44,653 nucleotides of DNA from IMG/VR virus record IMGVR_UViG_3300035666_000045, positions 1 to 44,653 of that record; one strand, given 5' to 3'. The position numbers were made by a program, and so were the translations under genes. The notes below the pieces were generated by a model, which was given only the letters and a program-made list of their open reading frames with translations, had not been told where the DNA came from and ran no database searches. The stretch's first letter is position 1; each line of letters starts with the position of its first letter. This DNA is from a virus. This document shows, piece by piece, positions 9,548 through 19,600 of this stretch.

Positions 9548-9883
9548 TCAACTCCTCGTGAACTGGCCGGTCTTTCCGACGCTAATCCCAAACGGCTGCA
9601 TGCCGCCGCCAAAGCCGCCGCCCATTCCGCTGACGAGGCCGGAGAGGACGCCGTACTTGCGCTCCTGCGACTGACGGGCAGTCTGCGAGTCGTACATGCG
9701 GCGCTGCTGCTCCTGTTGCTGGAGGCTGCGCTCGTACATCTCCCGTTGGCCTTCGGGCGACTCGTAGTAATCGCTGCGTGCGCGGATGTTGGCCCAATGA
9801 TCCTCGTACGGTTGGCGGGTGCGCGTTTCGCCAGGAGGCGACACGCCCGCATTTCCCCCATACACCAGTCCGGTATACGCCAT
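9548..9883 (-). CDS. Small Gln/Gly-rich hypothetical protein (111 aa)
   Basis: The ATG has AAGGAG seven bases upstream, overlapping the TAA stop of the preceding gene, so the start is well supported. The N-terminus is Tyr/Gly-rich (MAYTGLVYGGNAGVSPPGE). A Gln/Arg-rich helix spans roughly residues 45-78 (SLQQQEQQRRMYDSQTARQ). A Gly/Met-rich hydrophobic turn follows (SGLVSGMGGGFGGGMQPFG). This could be a small membrane-active or internal virion peptide, but no family was recognised. Confidence 0.58.
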   Translation of the reverse strand: MAYTGLVYGGNAGVSPPGETRTRQPYEDHWANIRARSDYYESPEGQREMYERSLQQQEQQRRMYDSQTARQSQERKYGVLSGLVSGMGGGFGGGMQPFGISVGKTGQFTRS

Positions 9884-9894
9884 CGGTAGACTCC

Positions 9895-10518
9895 TTACGC
9901 CATTGGGAAACGAAGACGGCGCTCGATGCCGTCAGGCACGGTCGGGGCGTCACTGACATCAACGTCAATGTCAACCTCGTTGGCGATTTCACGCAGGCGG
10001 TTTTCGACAGCCGTCTGCGGGTAAAGACCGACGTCCGTCAGCGGGGGCGGCTTCGGCCCGGCTGGGCGGCGAGCAGCCGGAGGTCTATTGGCAGGTGGCC
10101 GCCGACCCGGCGGCGGAGCCATTGGCGGGATGGCGACATTGCCACCCATCCGCTGCTCACCGCCGCCATGCTCTTCCGCGATCCCACCGCCGCCGGTGTC
10201 GGTGCTGTTGGAGGTGCTCCTGGACGCCACTCGCACGAGCGGCGACAGCGACGGGCCAGGATCACGCTCCGTCGCCCCTGGCAAGTGTTCCCGGACAGAC
10301 TGGAGGAGATCGCGAATCTTGTTGCCGGCCGTGACGGCGCTGGGGTCGCCCTTGAAATTGGCCTCAAACTTGGCGTCCCGCAGCGACCGGAGGGCGCCCT
10401 GCTTCTGGGTGAGGTCGTCCAGCCCGCTGTAGTCGTAGGTCTCACTCAGGCTGGAACTGGCATCCGCACGCGGCGCCGTGTATTGCCTGGAAAAGTGAGG
10501 GAACCGTAAGTCCGCCAT
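9895..10518 (-). CDS. Hypothetical protein with proline-rich linker (207 aa)
   Basis: The start has AGAGG six bases upstream. The N-terminal region (MADLRFPHFSRQYTAPR) is followed by a probable helical segment (SLSETYDYSGLDDLTQKQGA). After that comes a long Gly/Pro-rich linker at about residues 110-155 (PPMAPPPGRRPPANRPPAA). A short acidic C-terminal part (EVDIDVDVSDAPTVPDG) closes the protein. The gene opens the internal-protein cassette and is separated by a 36-base gap from the Cys/His-rich gene upstream. No function is assigned. Confidence 0.58.
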   Translation of the reverse strand: MADLRFPHFSRQYTAPRADASSSLSETYDYSGLDDLTQKQGALRSLRDAKFEANFKGDPSAVTAGNKIRDLLQSVREHLPGATERDPGPSLSPLVRVASRSTSNSTDTGGGGIAEEHGGGEQRMGGNVAIPPMAPPPGRRPPANRPPAARRPAGPKPPPLTDVGLYPQTAVENRLREIANEVDIDVDVSDAPTVPDGIERRLRFPMA

Positions 10519-10554
10519 GCGTAGCCTCTCTACGGATTTATGTCCGCAGATTGG

Positions 10555-10962
10555 CTACTGAGCGGCGGCCTTTCTGGCCCGGCGGATTGCCAGCCGCACC
10601 ACCTGCCGGGCTACGGTTGCCGAGAACAGCAGGTGGCGGTCCCTGGCCTCCCCCTCCAGCCAGCCCACGATCTCGTCCAGCCGCCGCTCGCACTCGTCCG
10701 CACCCCAAGCATCCATCTGAACGGCATGGGCGTTGCAGGAGCAGGTGGACGTGGCGGTGATGCCGATCATCCCCAAGAGTTTCTTGAGTTCGGTTCCCGG
10801 CCCGGCCCCAGACGCCTTCGGCCGAGACGGGAACGCAGGGTGCGTCTCGTCCACGACGATCCTGTCGCCGTTCTGCGACACGACGCACGCCAGCACCTCG
10901 TCAAGCGTGTAGCCACGCTCTCGGCAGCGGGCCTCCAGATGGTGCAGGTGGCACTCAATCAT
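10555..10962 (-). CDS. Cys/His-rich conserved phage protein of unknown function (135 aa)
   Basis: The start (MIECHLHHLEARCRERGYTL) was chosen because its ATG overlaps the previous stop as ATGA; a longer frame to 11013 is not needed. Two regions stand out. The N-terminal part carries Cys and His in close spacing. A later CSCNA motif (about residue 75) is followed by MDAWGADECERRLDEIVGWL and a basic helix (ARQVVRLAIRRARKAAAQ). From memory, the pairing of a 'C.C.A' motif with 'DEIVGWL' recurs in small proteins of many phages, usually near tail or lysis genes and with no known role. Metal binding is plausible but unproven. Confidence 0.65.
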   Translation of the reverse strand: MIECHLHHLEARCRERGYTLDEVLACVVSQNGDRIVVDETHPAFPSRPKASGAGPGTELKKLLGMIGITATSTCSCNAHAVQMDAWGADECERRLDEIVGWLEGEARDRHLLFSATVARQVVRLAIRRARKAAAQ

Positions 10963-11408
10963 GGCAGTGGGTTTCCGGTGCTGAAGCAAATGGCTAGGGT
11001 GCCGTGCGCGCAAGACCCGAAACTGTCTACGGCACCAAGGCGAAACCCTGCTTCTTCCGCCGCAAGCGTAAACGTCATGTTTACGTCGCCGCCCGGGCGG
11101 CAGTTTCCAAGCACGTTGCCGTTCACGGCGATGCTGTCGTCAAACAATCCGGTTATCGTGACGGTCGTTCGTTTCCCGGAAAATGCGTCCGGCTTGGATA
11201 TCACTTGCTCACTCAACACCACGTCGCATCCCAAGAACGGCACGTAGGGTGGAAAGCACTCAGTGGGAGGAAACGGAGTAGCGCCCACATCCCAGACGGG
11301 ATACTGGTATCGCACATACACGCACTGCTCGGGTATGTCGCAGCAGCAGGACGTTGCCAGTGTGCCGTCTACCCTAAGCAACTCCCCTCCCAGACGGGCC
11401 AGTGGCAT
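10959..11408 (-). CDS. Cys-containing hypothetical protein (149 aa)
   Basis: The protein is beta-rich and carries a CCC cluster near residue 21 (ATSCCCDIPEQCVYVRYQY). It has several Pro/aromatic turns and a C-terminal region that could form a small beta sandwich (RTTVTITGLFDDSIAVNGN, then VNMTFTLAAEEAGFRLG). It follows the 271-residue gene after eight bases and overlaps the next gene by four. It is probably a minor tail or particle-surface protein because it sits directly after the nozzle genes. The family is not recognised. Confidence 0.55.
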   Translation of the reverse strand: MPLARLGGELLRVDGTLATSCCCDIPEQCVYVRYQYPVWDVGATPFPPTECFPPYVPFLGCDVVLSEQVISKPDAFSGKRTTVTITGLFDDSIAVNGNVLGNCRPGGDVNMTFTLAAEEAGFRLGAVDSFGSCAHGTLAICFSTGNPLP

Positions 11409-11416
11409 AGCAGCGC

Positions 11417-12232
11417 CTAGCAGGTGGTGGTGGCAATGGTGTCAGACCCCACTGACTTGTCCTGGAACACAAGCACCTCTTGCTTGTCGATCACGATATC
11501 ACCGGCATCCCGCACGGCCTTCACGACCGTCACGGGGGTGGCCGGAATGATGAAGGTGGCGGATTCATTTTCGGCCCGCAGGACAGTGATCTGCCGAGTG
11601 GTGACCTCCAGACCTTTGTCCTGCACCCACTTAAGGCCAGTCACGACCGTGATCGCGGCGTCGTTGTTGCCGCCACGCGGCGCAGCCTGGGCAACCTGCG
11701 CCCTCCATACAACTTCCTGGCCGTTCTCAACGATGTCCAACCGCAGTGTGTCCGAGTTGCTCTCGGCCCGAAACGTCTTGCCGACCAGCGAGTTCGACGG
11801 TGGATCAAAGACCGGCATCCGGCCCGGACCGCTGGTGCGGAGATTGACCTGCACGGAATCGCCCAAGCCTCTGGCTTCCGTGTAGGCACCGCCCTCAACG
11901 CGAAACGTCGCGAGCGTCTCGGCTGGAGATTGCTCTGTCTGGACGGCGGGCTCGGGCGCCGGCCGCCGCCTCTCCTCGCTGGACGGCACACGGCGTTCGC
12001 GATGATCCGGGTCGGCGGGCAGAAAGTCCAGGTTCTTGAACTGGTGGGTCCGAGCGCCCGGCGTAATCATCCGCATGCCGGGTCGCGTGGTGTCGATAAT
12101 GCGCTCTCCAGAGAGCCGCATCTGCTGGGCGCCGTTGGCAAGAATGTTGGCCAACTGCGTGGCGAGGTCCGCCGGAAACCCCTGCGCCACCAGCACGCCG
12201 CGAATCTGGCCGTTTTGCAGGGCGTAACTCAT
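11417..12232 (-). CDS. Hypothetical tail-region protein (271 aa)
   Basis: The start overlaps the stop of the nozzle gene as ATGA. The N-terminal 50 residues look helical (YALQNGQIRGVLVAQGFPAD), followed by RIIDTTRPGMRMITPGART. A charged disordered linker covers about residues 75-105. The C-terminal half is beta-rich with short repeated strands (ITVVTGLKWVQDKGLEVTTR), suggesting an oligomeric surface domain. Translational coupling to the nozzle suggests a tail accessory role. I do not recognise a family. Confidence 0.55.
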   Translation of the reverse strand: MSYALQNGQIRGVLVAQGFPADLATQLANILANGAQQMRLSGERIIDTTRPGMRMITPGARTHQFKNLDFLPADPDHRERRVPSSEERRRPAPEPAVQTEQSPAETLATFRVEGGAYTEARGLGDSVQVNLRTSGPGRMPVFDPPSNSLVGKTFRAESNSDTLRLDIVENGQEVVWRAQVAQAAPRGGNNDAAITVVTGLKWVQDKGLEVTTRQITVLRAENESATFIIPATPVTVVKAVRDAGDIVIDKQEVLVFQDKSVGSDTIATTTC

Positions 12233-15159
12233 TGCGGTCCGCCTCGCTGATCCAACTGATAGAAGACGACGGGCGAGCCTGTCTTGCGGGCACCGGCCAG
12301 TTCGACAGCGACATGCCTGTCAGTCGAAGACAGGTCATCGGCAGACCTGCCAGACAGCATGGCGGACGAGACGCCAGACTCCGCCACCGCCCCGCCCATG
12401 TCGAGCCGAAACCCGCTGTCCACCGTGTCGGCCGTAAACCCCACCCCTCTGTTGCGAGCGGCGATGTTGCGGCGGGGGTGCGTGGCGTTGTTGTAGTACA
12501 GCCGCATCGCTACCTCGCACGACCCTGGTTGCGGGGCGTACAGCAGCGAGATGTCCCTGGTGGTCGGCAGGTTGCGAGGTGCCGTCGCGTCGGTGGCGTA
12601 CTCCATGCAGCCACTCTTGAATCGGTACACGGGGTAGAGCGGCGTGTCGGCGGACAGGGGGCACGCCACGAACGACGCCGTTGCTTGCACGCCGGCAACC
12701 GATGGATCGTTCGGTGGGCCGATGAACAGCGATCCGCTGGTGTATCCGTAGCCGGGATTCACGATCCAGATGCCTGTCAGCGCCCCCTCGCCGTTGACGG
12801 TCGCCCGCAGTACGGCGCCCACACCGCCAGTCGCCGTGACCTGCGGCGGAGTCGTGTAGCCGCGACCGCCGGCGGTAAGCGTGACGTGCGTGATGGCGCC
12901 CCGACCAAGATCGGCAGGCCCGTCTCCCAGCAGGTAATGCCCGCCCGCAGCGCCGTACAAGCACCGCGTGTCTCCATTGCTGAGGCGAGCCGTAGTCGCA
13001 CTGTGGATACGCTGCGGATAGGTTTCCATCCACCATGTCTTGCTCGGGATGTGGCAGCACATGGCGCGGGTGGGGAACCCATCCGAGCCGTCGTCCCGGA
13101 ACGCCACGAACGCCCGCAGCACTTGCGTCATCGCGTCCACGACTAGGAACGCCCATGTGTTCTTGCCGAAGTCGATGCGATCCCGAAACAGGTCTCCGAT
13201 TGCGTCCGACAGGCTCTCGACGTTCCCCGACTGGGAGATGGCGTACACGCCGCTCTGGTCCAGCACGTAGCAGACGCCTTCGTAGATGTCCCACGAGCGC
13301 TGATTGAGTGCCCCGCGATTCGCGATTGGGCTCACCTGTGCGTCAAGCAGTGGGTTCCTGGAGAACGTCAGGGCGTAGGCGTGCTGCGACTGCATGGCAA
13401 GCAGCGTCGGCCCAAACGGAATCAACGCCCGCACTGTGTCTGCGTCTCGGGCGTTCTGCTGCAACACGATCTCGTTGATCTCCGGAACGCTCTCCGGCTC
13501 GTCCACTTCGGAGTACAGCAGCGAATTGCCCTGCTTGCCACTCGTGTCCACCGCATACCAGAATCGGTCTTGGAATCGCACCACCACCGCCTTGTCGCGG
13601 GGCGGAGGCGTGAATCGGTTGGCGTTGAGGAAGCCGTTCGGTAGGACGATGGGCATGGCGGCATACCCAGCACGATCCGGGTCACGGACCTCCTCGTCGG
13701 TGAGGTCGTCCGTGAACGTAGTGCCTGTCCCGGAGTACACGCGGTACAGGAGCGTGGCTTGGCTGCCCGTCGTGCGCCACAACTCCACCTTCTCGGCTCG
13801 GCCCGACACTGCCGGGATACTCCACGTCATCGACGCGGCACCCTCGCCGGCGTCAACCTCTGCGACCGGAGACAGGTTGCTGGGGATAGGCCCGCCGCGA
13901 TCCTCTGGCGTGCCGTCTACGAATCTGGCGTAGCACTGGTACTTGCCTCGCAGGTGCGGCCGGCTGACCGCAAACGCTTCCGCCCCGCCGGATACGACGA
14001 TCACCTGCGGGGGCGTCTTGTATCCGGCGCCGCCGTTCTCCAGTGTCACGGTGTCGATCTTGCCGTCCTTGACCGTGCAGGTGGCGTACGCCCCGAAGCC
14101 GCTCTCGGAGATGATCTTGATCTCCGGTGCGACCAGATAACCGCTGCCGCGATCCTGTATCGCAATTTGCGAAATGGAATAGCCTTCGGCGGCAGCGTTC
14201 TTGGGGTTCCCGGCGGTGTAGCCCTCAATGATGATGTCGCGAGACGGGTCGCCCGATCCCGACTTGATGCGAACAGTGACGGTCTTGGAGGCGCTGTACC
14301 CCTTGCCGAGTTTTTCGACGCTCACGCTGCGAAGCACACGGGCGCCGCGAAACACCGTGTAGCCGCCGCTGGACGTGGAGGCGCTGGCACACGACCACTC
14401 GCCTTCCGAAAACGACAGACGCAGCGAAGCGCCCACGCCATCCGCATTGGTCACCGTGTACTCAAATCCCGTGCGGTACATCGCCGAGCAAAAGATCATG
14501 CCGCTCCACAGGCCGCCCGCCGGGATGCCCAAGCGGTATCCCGGAGTTGGCGGCAGACTCGTCCCCGACGTGGCCGGGATCGTCGTGTTGCCGTTGAAGG
14601 CGTAGTACCACGTCTTGCCGTCATCCACGAGCGACTCGTCCAGGTACGGAGGCGCCTGAATGATCCGCCACTCACTGATGCCGGTATAGGGATCGTTGTC
14701 GGGATCTTCGTTCGTGCCGCCCGACGACAGCACCGCTTGCAGCACAGCGCCCTTGCCGTGCGAGTCGCTCAGGCTCACGGGTGGCGGCTCGGGGTAATAC
14801 TTGCCGCCGTCGTCCACGACTGCCTCAGACACGGCCGATTGGCTCAGGTACGCTTTGGCCTTCGCGACACGCCCACCAAGAGACGCAGGGGACACGGACG
14901 ACGTAAACGTCACGTCGGGAGGCGAGTAATAGCACGCCCCTGGCTTGTGAATGTCCACGCGGGCGATGTAGTAGCGGAGCGTAGAGTCCAGCGTGATCTG
15001 GGGCTGCACGGATGGCGGGTCCATGCCAGCGTCAACGCCAGCACCATCGCCCGTCCATCGCACTGGGCGCACGCCGTTGCCCTGCACGACGATCATCTCG
15101 CCGTGCCGGCCTTGCGCTGCACTGATCGGGCGGGCGGCAGAGAAGCGGTTGGTAATCAT
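12229..15159 (-). CDS. Tail nozzle-like protein, main part (976 aa)
   Basis: The start (MITNRFSAARPISAAQGR) is the ATG overlapping the stop of the smaller upstream gene; the frame extends further but is not needed. The middle and C-terminal parts read like the beta-propeller of podovirus nozzle or stabilisation proteins: LLAMQSQHAYALT, RSWDIYEGVCYVLDQSGVYA, CHIPSKTWWMETYPQRIHSA, GGHYLLGDGPADLG. At least four copies of a short beta repeat of the form 'G-x-GY-xxxP-x-V...G-x-GA' are inserted (around residues 70, 275-385 and 735-800). The preceding 189-residue protein supplies what looks like the usual N-terminus of this family, so the nozzle seems to be encoded by two genes. The assignment rests on family resemblance and position after the adaptor. 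Confidence 0.6.
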   Translation of the reverse strand: MITNRFSAARPISAAQGRHGEMIVVQGNGVRPVRWTGDGAGVDAGMDPPSVQPQITLDSTLRYYIARVDIHKPGACYYSPPDVTFTSSVSPASLGGRVAKAKAYLSQSAVSEAVVDDGGKYYPEPPPVSLSDSHGKGAVLQAVLSSGGTNEDPDNDPYTGISEWRIIQAPPYLDESLVDDGKTWYYAFNGNTTIPATSGTSLPPTPGYRLGIPAGGLWSGMIFCSAMYRTGFEYTVTNADGVGASLRLSFSEGEWSCASASTSSGGYTVFRGARVLRSVSVEKLGKGYSASKTVTVRIKSGSGDPSRDIIIEGYTAGNPKNAAAEGYSISQIAIQDRGSGYLVAPEIKIISESGFGAYATCTVKDGKIDTVTLENGGAGYKTPPQVIVVSGGAEAFAVSRPHLRGKYQCYARFVDGTPEDRGGPIPSNLSPVAEVDAGEGAASMTWSIPAVSGRAEKVELWRTTGSQATLLYRVYSGTGTTFTDDLTDEEVRDPDRAGYAAMPIVLPNGFLNANRFTPPPRDKAVVVRFQDRFWYAVDTSGKQGNSLLYSEVDEPESVPEINEIVLQQNARDADTVRALIPFGPTLLAMQSQHAYALTFSRNPLLDAQVSPIANRGALNQRSWDIYEGVCYVLDQSGVYAISQSGNVESLSDAIGDLFRDRIDFGKNTWAFLVVDAMTQVLRAFVAFRDDGSDGFPTRAMCCHIPSKTWWMETYPQRIHSATTARLSNGDTRCLYGAAGGHYLLGDGPADLGRGAITHVTLTAGGRGYTTPPQVTATGGVGAVLRATVNGEGALTGIWIVNPGYGYTSGSLFIGPPNDPSVAGVQATASFVACPLSADTPLYPVYRFKSGCMEYATDATAPRNLPTTRDISLLYAPQPGSCEVAMRLYYNNATHPRRNIAARNRGVGFTADTVDSGFRLDMGGAVAESGVSSAMLSGRSADDLSSTDRHVAVELAGARKTGSPVVFYQLDQRGGPQ

Positions 15160-15725
15160 GGCACGCACATATTGGCGGGGGTCAGCGCCGGCGGAACCTC
15201 CGACGTGGCGGCATTGCCACCCGTGAACGCAGTTGTCTTGGACTCGCCTGCGCACAGGTCATTGGCGTTGATCTTGTAGGGCCAGGATGCCGTGCTGGCC
15301 TGCCCGCCATGCAGGCGGCCAAACCGCGACTCGGACGCTGGCGGCGGCGGCACCGGGTCAGTAACGGAACCGCCGGTGCTCCGGAGATACCGCTGCGTGT
15401 ACGACGTGGCCGTTTGGCCGGCTTGCACGGACAGTTGCGGCTCGGATGGCGTGGCCGTCTTGGGGCCGTAGGCAGGGCTTTCGGAGGCGATGAGTTCGCC
15501 GGCCGCCGTCAGAGACAGCAGGAACACCTTGCCGCCAAACTCGTAGGAGCAGCAGTCCATGACGCCCTGCACGGCGGGCTGGCACGCAACCGCCCTCATG
15601 CCACTGCGGGACGTGAGTTGACCGGGAATCGACGTGCCGAGATTGACCTGCTCGACCGCCGCCCCTGCCGGGATGGCGAACGGACTGGCCTGTGTGACAA
15701 GCCCCTTCCAGGAATCGGTGCGCAT
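15156..15725 (-). CDS. Nozzle-like N-terminal fragment protein (189 aa)
   Basis: Residues 5-45 (WKGLVTQASPFAIPAGAAVE, then NLGTSIPGQLTSRSGM) match the usual opening of podovirus nozzle-type proteins: a short strand, a Pro-Gly turn, then 'G-x-L-x-x-R-x-G'. Residues 45-80 continue with strands (CSYEFGGKVFLLSLTAAGEL). The C-terminal third is low in complexity, with a Pro run and a Thr/Ala/Asn-rich tail ending in Cys-Val-Pro. A GGAG motif lies nine bases before the ATG. It is followed, with a four-base overlap, by the 976-residue propeller protein. The two could assemble as halves of one nozzle subunit, or result from an ancient split of one gene. Confidence 0.55.
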   Translation of the reverse strand: MRTDSWKGLVTQASPFAIPAGAAVEQVNLGTSIPGQLTSRSGMRAVACQPAVQGVMDCCSYEFGGKVFLLSLTAAGELIASESPAYGPKTATPSEPQLSVQAGQTATSYTQRYLRSTGGSVTDPVPPPPASESRFGRLHGGQASTASWPYKINANDLCAGESKTTAFTGGNAATSEVPPALTPANMCVP

Positions 15726-15728
15726 CGG

Positions 15729-16649
15729 TCACGCTCCCGTATCTGGGCCGCTTGGGCCGTAGTAGCCAAGCGCTCGTGCGGTGCCAATCGACAGCCCGCT
15801 GGACTCTGGGTATCTACCGAACCCCGCCCGGCGGCCCGACATGGGCGTCAGGTTGTCGGCCTCAAACGCCAGCCGCAGGTCGCGAGCGTAGACCGACAAC
15901 GCCCCCTCGACGTTCTTGCCCATCATCTTGGCGACCCAGACTTCCGCGCACGCCAGGATGGCCGTGTACATGCTCTCGGACGCATCCAGGAAATCGGAGA
16001 CCACCGTCTTGGCGTTCTCGGGCGGCGTCCCCACGAGACTCCCGGACAGGCCGAGAATCTCCTCCGCCACAAACGGATAGACGCCCGATGGTCCTTCGGG
16101 GAAGTTCGTCGCCGTGCCGTACCGCTTGACGCACCCAGCGGCCGTTCCGGCGGTCAGCGATCCGTCGCGGCTGCTCGGCTCGTATCCCATGCGACGGAGC
16201 GGGGGCGGTGCCCGCCGGTAGGTGATCCAGAAATTGCTCGGGTTGTCGATTGGCGAAGGCGTGCCAGCCACCTTGAGCATCCACCGATCAGGCTGCGTCG
16301 AGGATGCCGTGACCGTCCAGTACACCACATTGGAGGTGGGGAGTTGCTTGGACTCGATGTCCCGCCATTCTCGCGGCGTCACATAGGCCATGGCCTTCGT
16401 GCGCTCTACTGCGACCAACGCATCGACGTTCTTCACATTCGCGGGCAGCAGGAACAGTTTGTTGTTGCTGCCTGACACGGCCGTCGGCAACTGGGCGTCA
16501 GTCGCCAACCAGTTCCAGTCTCGGGCGTACATGACCTCGCGGTGGGCGTTGGAGGCAGCGGCCCGCAAAAGCCGATGCTCGCCGTCCTGCGCTCCGCCTC
16601 CGACGGAGTTCATCAGATACTCGATGAGGTCTTGTGCGGCGTAGTACAT
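15729..16649 (-). CDS. Head-tail adaptor (podovirus gp4/gp11-like), 306 aa
   Basis: The opening helix-turn pattern (YYAAQDLIEYLMNSVGGGAQ, then HRLLRAAASNAHREVMYARDW) is typical of the adaptor that links the portal to the nozzle in short-tailed phages; the run 'A..A.RE......DW.WL' is its hallmark. A beta-rich body follows (KLFLLPANVKNVDALVAVE, WRDIESKQLPTSNVVYWTV), then a long helix with SMYTAILACAEVWVAKMMGK. The C-terminus is Gly/Tyr-rich (ARALGYYGPSGPDTGA). The gene lies three bases after the fibre gene and directly before the nozzle genes. That is the expected neighbourhood, although the fibre normally comes after the nozzle. Confidence 0.72.
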   Translation of the reverse strand: MYYAAQDLIEYLMNSVGGGAQDGEHRLLRAAASNAHREVMYARDWNWLATDAQLPTAVSGSNNKLFLLPANVKNVDALVAVERTKAMAYVTPREWRDIESKQLPTSNVVYWTVTASSTQPDRWMLKVAGTPSPIDNPSNFWITYRRAPPPLRRMGYEPSSRDGSLTAGTAAGCVKRYGTATNFPEGPSGVYPFVAEEILGLSGSLVGTPPENAKTVVSDFLDASESMYTAILACAEVWVAKMMGKNVEGALSVYARDLRLAFEADNLTPMSGRRAGFGRYPESSGLSIGTARALGYYGPSGPDTGA

Positions 16650-16652
16650 GGC

Positions 16653-19600
16653 TTAGTTGAGCGACACGAGTCCTGTCTCGGCGCTGAACGGGCCGGTGCC
16701 GACACTGTTCCTCGCCGCCACCCGGAAGGACGCACGCAGACGACTGGCACTGCGAATGAAGGGCGTCACGGTGGCGGTCGTGCCCGACTGCGTGACCGTG
16801 TACGACCCGTACGGCAGGGTCACCCAGCCGCTCGGGAAACTGAGGGCTCCCGGCGTGGACATCTGCACGACGTATTCGGTGATGGTTGCTCCGCCGTTGA
16901 ACGACGGGGCCGTCCAAGACAGCGAGTACCGCGTGTTGGTCACCGAGCCACTCGCAGGACCGGTGGGCGTGGCCGTCAGGCCGGTCGGGGCCAGCGGTGC
17001 AGTCAGGGCTGGCGTGGCCGACGCGGTGGCGTACACGCCCGTGCCGGCACTGGTGACAGCCGCGACCCTCACGTCGTAGGAGACGCCGTTGGACAGCCCG
17101 GAAATCGTGGCACTGGTTGCGAGGGGCGTGGCGAGCGAGGCGGCTGTCCACGACGTGCCAGAGGTCAACTTGCGCTCCAGGACGTAGGACGTGATCGGCA
17201 GGCCGCCGCTGGCGAGCGGTTCCGCCCACGCCACTGCGATTGAGCCGTTCAGCGGGGTGGCGACAAAGGACTGTGGGGCCGACGGGGCGCTGGCGTTGGG
17301 CACTGTGCCCGAGAACGGCGTGCGAGCATCGAGGATGGCGACTGCTGTTTGCTGCGCCCCCGTGCCTACATCCGGCGCCGTCAGCCCAGCGACGGCCACT
17401 CGATTGGGCGACACGTAGGCCACGCCCTTGCCCTTGCGATTGGTTCGCGACGGATACAGCGGCGCGACGGTCGTCGGCAACACCCACGTGTCGGCATCTT
17501 CGGCCGGGTACAGGGCCGCCACGCCAATAGTGCGCGGCAAGTTGCCTACCCACACATCGCGAAACACACCGTCTCCAACCTGGAGCGGCTGGCCGTTCTG
17601 GACAGCACCAGACGGCTGGACGGGGTGGCTGACGACCGAATACGAGAGGCCGTTGTGGCTCAGAGAGAACGCGGCCGTGCCGGTCGTGTACTGGCTTCTG
17701 GTGACGAGCCAGCCGGCGCCGGTGCCGACAAACCAACCGCCGGCGAACGAGATGGCGCTGTCGTTCACAGCGGCCGAACTGGGCGTCACGGCACCGGTCG
17801 ATGGGTTCACGGACCCAACCAGCGCCGTGCCCTTTGGTGCCGACAGCGACCATGTGACGCCGCCCGTTGAGGTCCATGTGCCCGACCGCCCAACCACGAG
17901 ATACTTGCCGCCACCGTACGTGACGGGCGTCTCAGCGCCAAACTCTGTGGGGTTCGTGGTGGATGCCAGCGACGTGCGGCGGGTCCAGTCGATGCCGTTC
18001 GGAGATGTGTACACGCCCATCCGCGTAGCCGCCACGAACGGGATCGGGGCGCCCGGCAGGTGGTCGATGTACGCTTTGGCGACGTTGTTGTTGGCGTCTG
18101 GCAGGGCGCCAAACGGCACGTCAACTGTGGCGGACTGCCACGCCCGGCCGCGATTCGTGCTGTACGCGATAGTGCCCGTGATGGGACAGATGGCAAGCCA
18201 TGTGCTGCCGCCGCACGCTACGTCACGGTACATACCAGTCACCGGGAGCGACGCCGGCGAGAAGGACGCCCCGCTGTTCGTGGACACGTAGCAGAGCGCC
18301 GACCGCTGCGGCACAGTGGTGTCGGCCGTGACCGTCAATACGAGCCCACCGGCTCCGTCACCGGCAATCGCCATGGGCTGCAAACTGATCCCAAGCGGCT
18401 GCACCGACACGGTGCCGCTGACCGTCAGTCGCGCCGGCTCGCTTCGATAGACAAACCCAGACGAGAGCACCTTGACGACCACGCGGTACTGCGAGCCGCT
18501 GTCGCTCGGCATCGGCCGGAACACGAGCGTCTCGGCATTGCACGCAGCAAACTCGCTGCACAGACGATTGGTCCACGTCACGCCGTTGTCGCGACTGACC
18601 TCCCACCACGCCTTCGTGTTGTCGGCAGTGTTGGACCACGTGTAGGAAAACGTCACTTCTTCGCCGGAGGCAACTGTCGCGTCCTGCGGCATCGCGGCGA
18701 ATCCGCTGACGTTCTCGACGGTCAGTGTGGCTTCGTTACTGGTCGCAACCTGCGTGCCGACTCTCGCGACAGCCCGATACACCTGCCCACTGTTCGCTCG
18801 CGTCAGGCCAGTCAAGGCAAGCACGTTGGAGGTCTGGCCCGGCACAATCGCCCACGTCGCTCCGGTGGGCTGCCGAACCTCCCATCGCACCTCAGCCGTC
18901 CCGCAGGCGCCCGTAAATGACATGGAGAACATCGCCTCGCCGGCGAACGCCGTGACGCTCTCCGGCTGCTCGTCAATCGCCAGGGCCGGGACGGTGATCG
19001 TGGCGACAGTGGTGTACACCGTGCGGGTGCCAACCGTTGCCCCCGCCCGGTACTGAGCGCCGCTGTCGGTGGCAATCAGTCCCGTGAGCGTCAGAATCTT
19101 GCCGGTCGCTCCCGAGACATCGACCCACGCCGACGTTGCATTGGCCCGCCGCTGCCACTGCATTGTCACGCTGCCGCTTCCCGCGTAGGCGAAGTCAAAC
19201 GACAGCGATGCCGTGCAGGATGCCGCAACGGTATCGACCGGATTGAGCGAGATGGTCAACGGCGGGTCGGCGGCCGTAACCAGCGCCGCGCGAGAATACA
19301 CAGTCGCCCCGTCCGACGTGACGGCTGCACGGTAGAGCGTCCCCGTAAGCGGCACGTTTGGCGTGAATGTGTAGGTGGCCGCCGTCGCTGTCCCGCTGGC
19401 GACTGACCACGAAAAGCCAGAGTTCGTGCTGACCTGCCACTGATAGGTGATGGCACCTGCGGCCGTAGCCGTCACGGAAAGACTGACCGACTGCCAGACC
19501 GTCACGGCAGCGTCGGCGGGCTGCGAGGTAATGGCCAGCGAGACTGTCGTGAGCGTAGCGGCCGGGCTAGAGATCGACTCCGTTCCCGACGTGGCGCGGA

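Noticed and set aside
13759-15279. Plus-strand open frame of 506 codons opposite the nozzle-like gene
   Set aside because: No ribosome binding site and biased Arg/Ala composition; the minus-strand frame is coupled to both neighbours.
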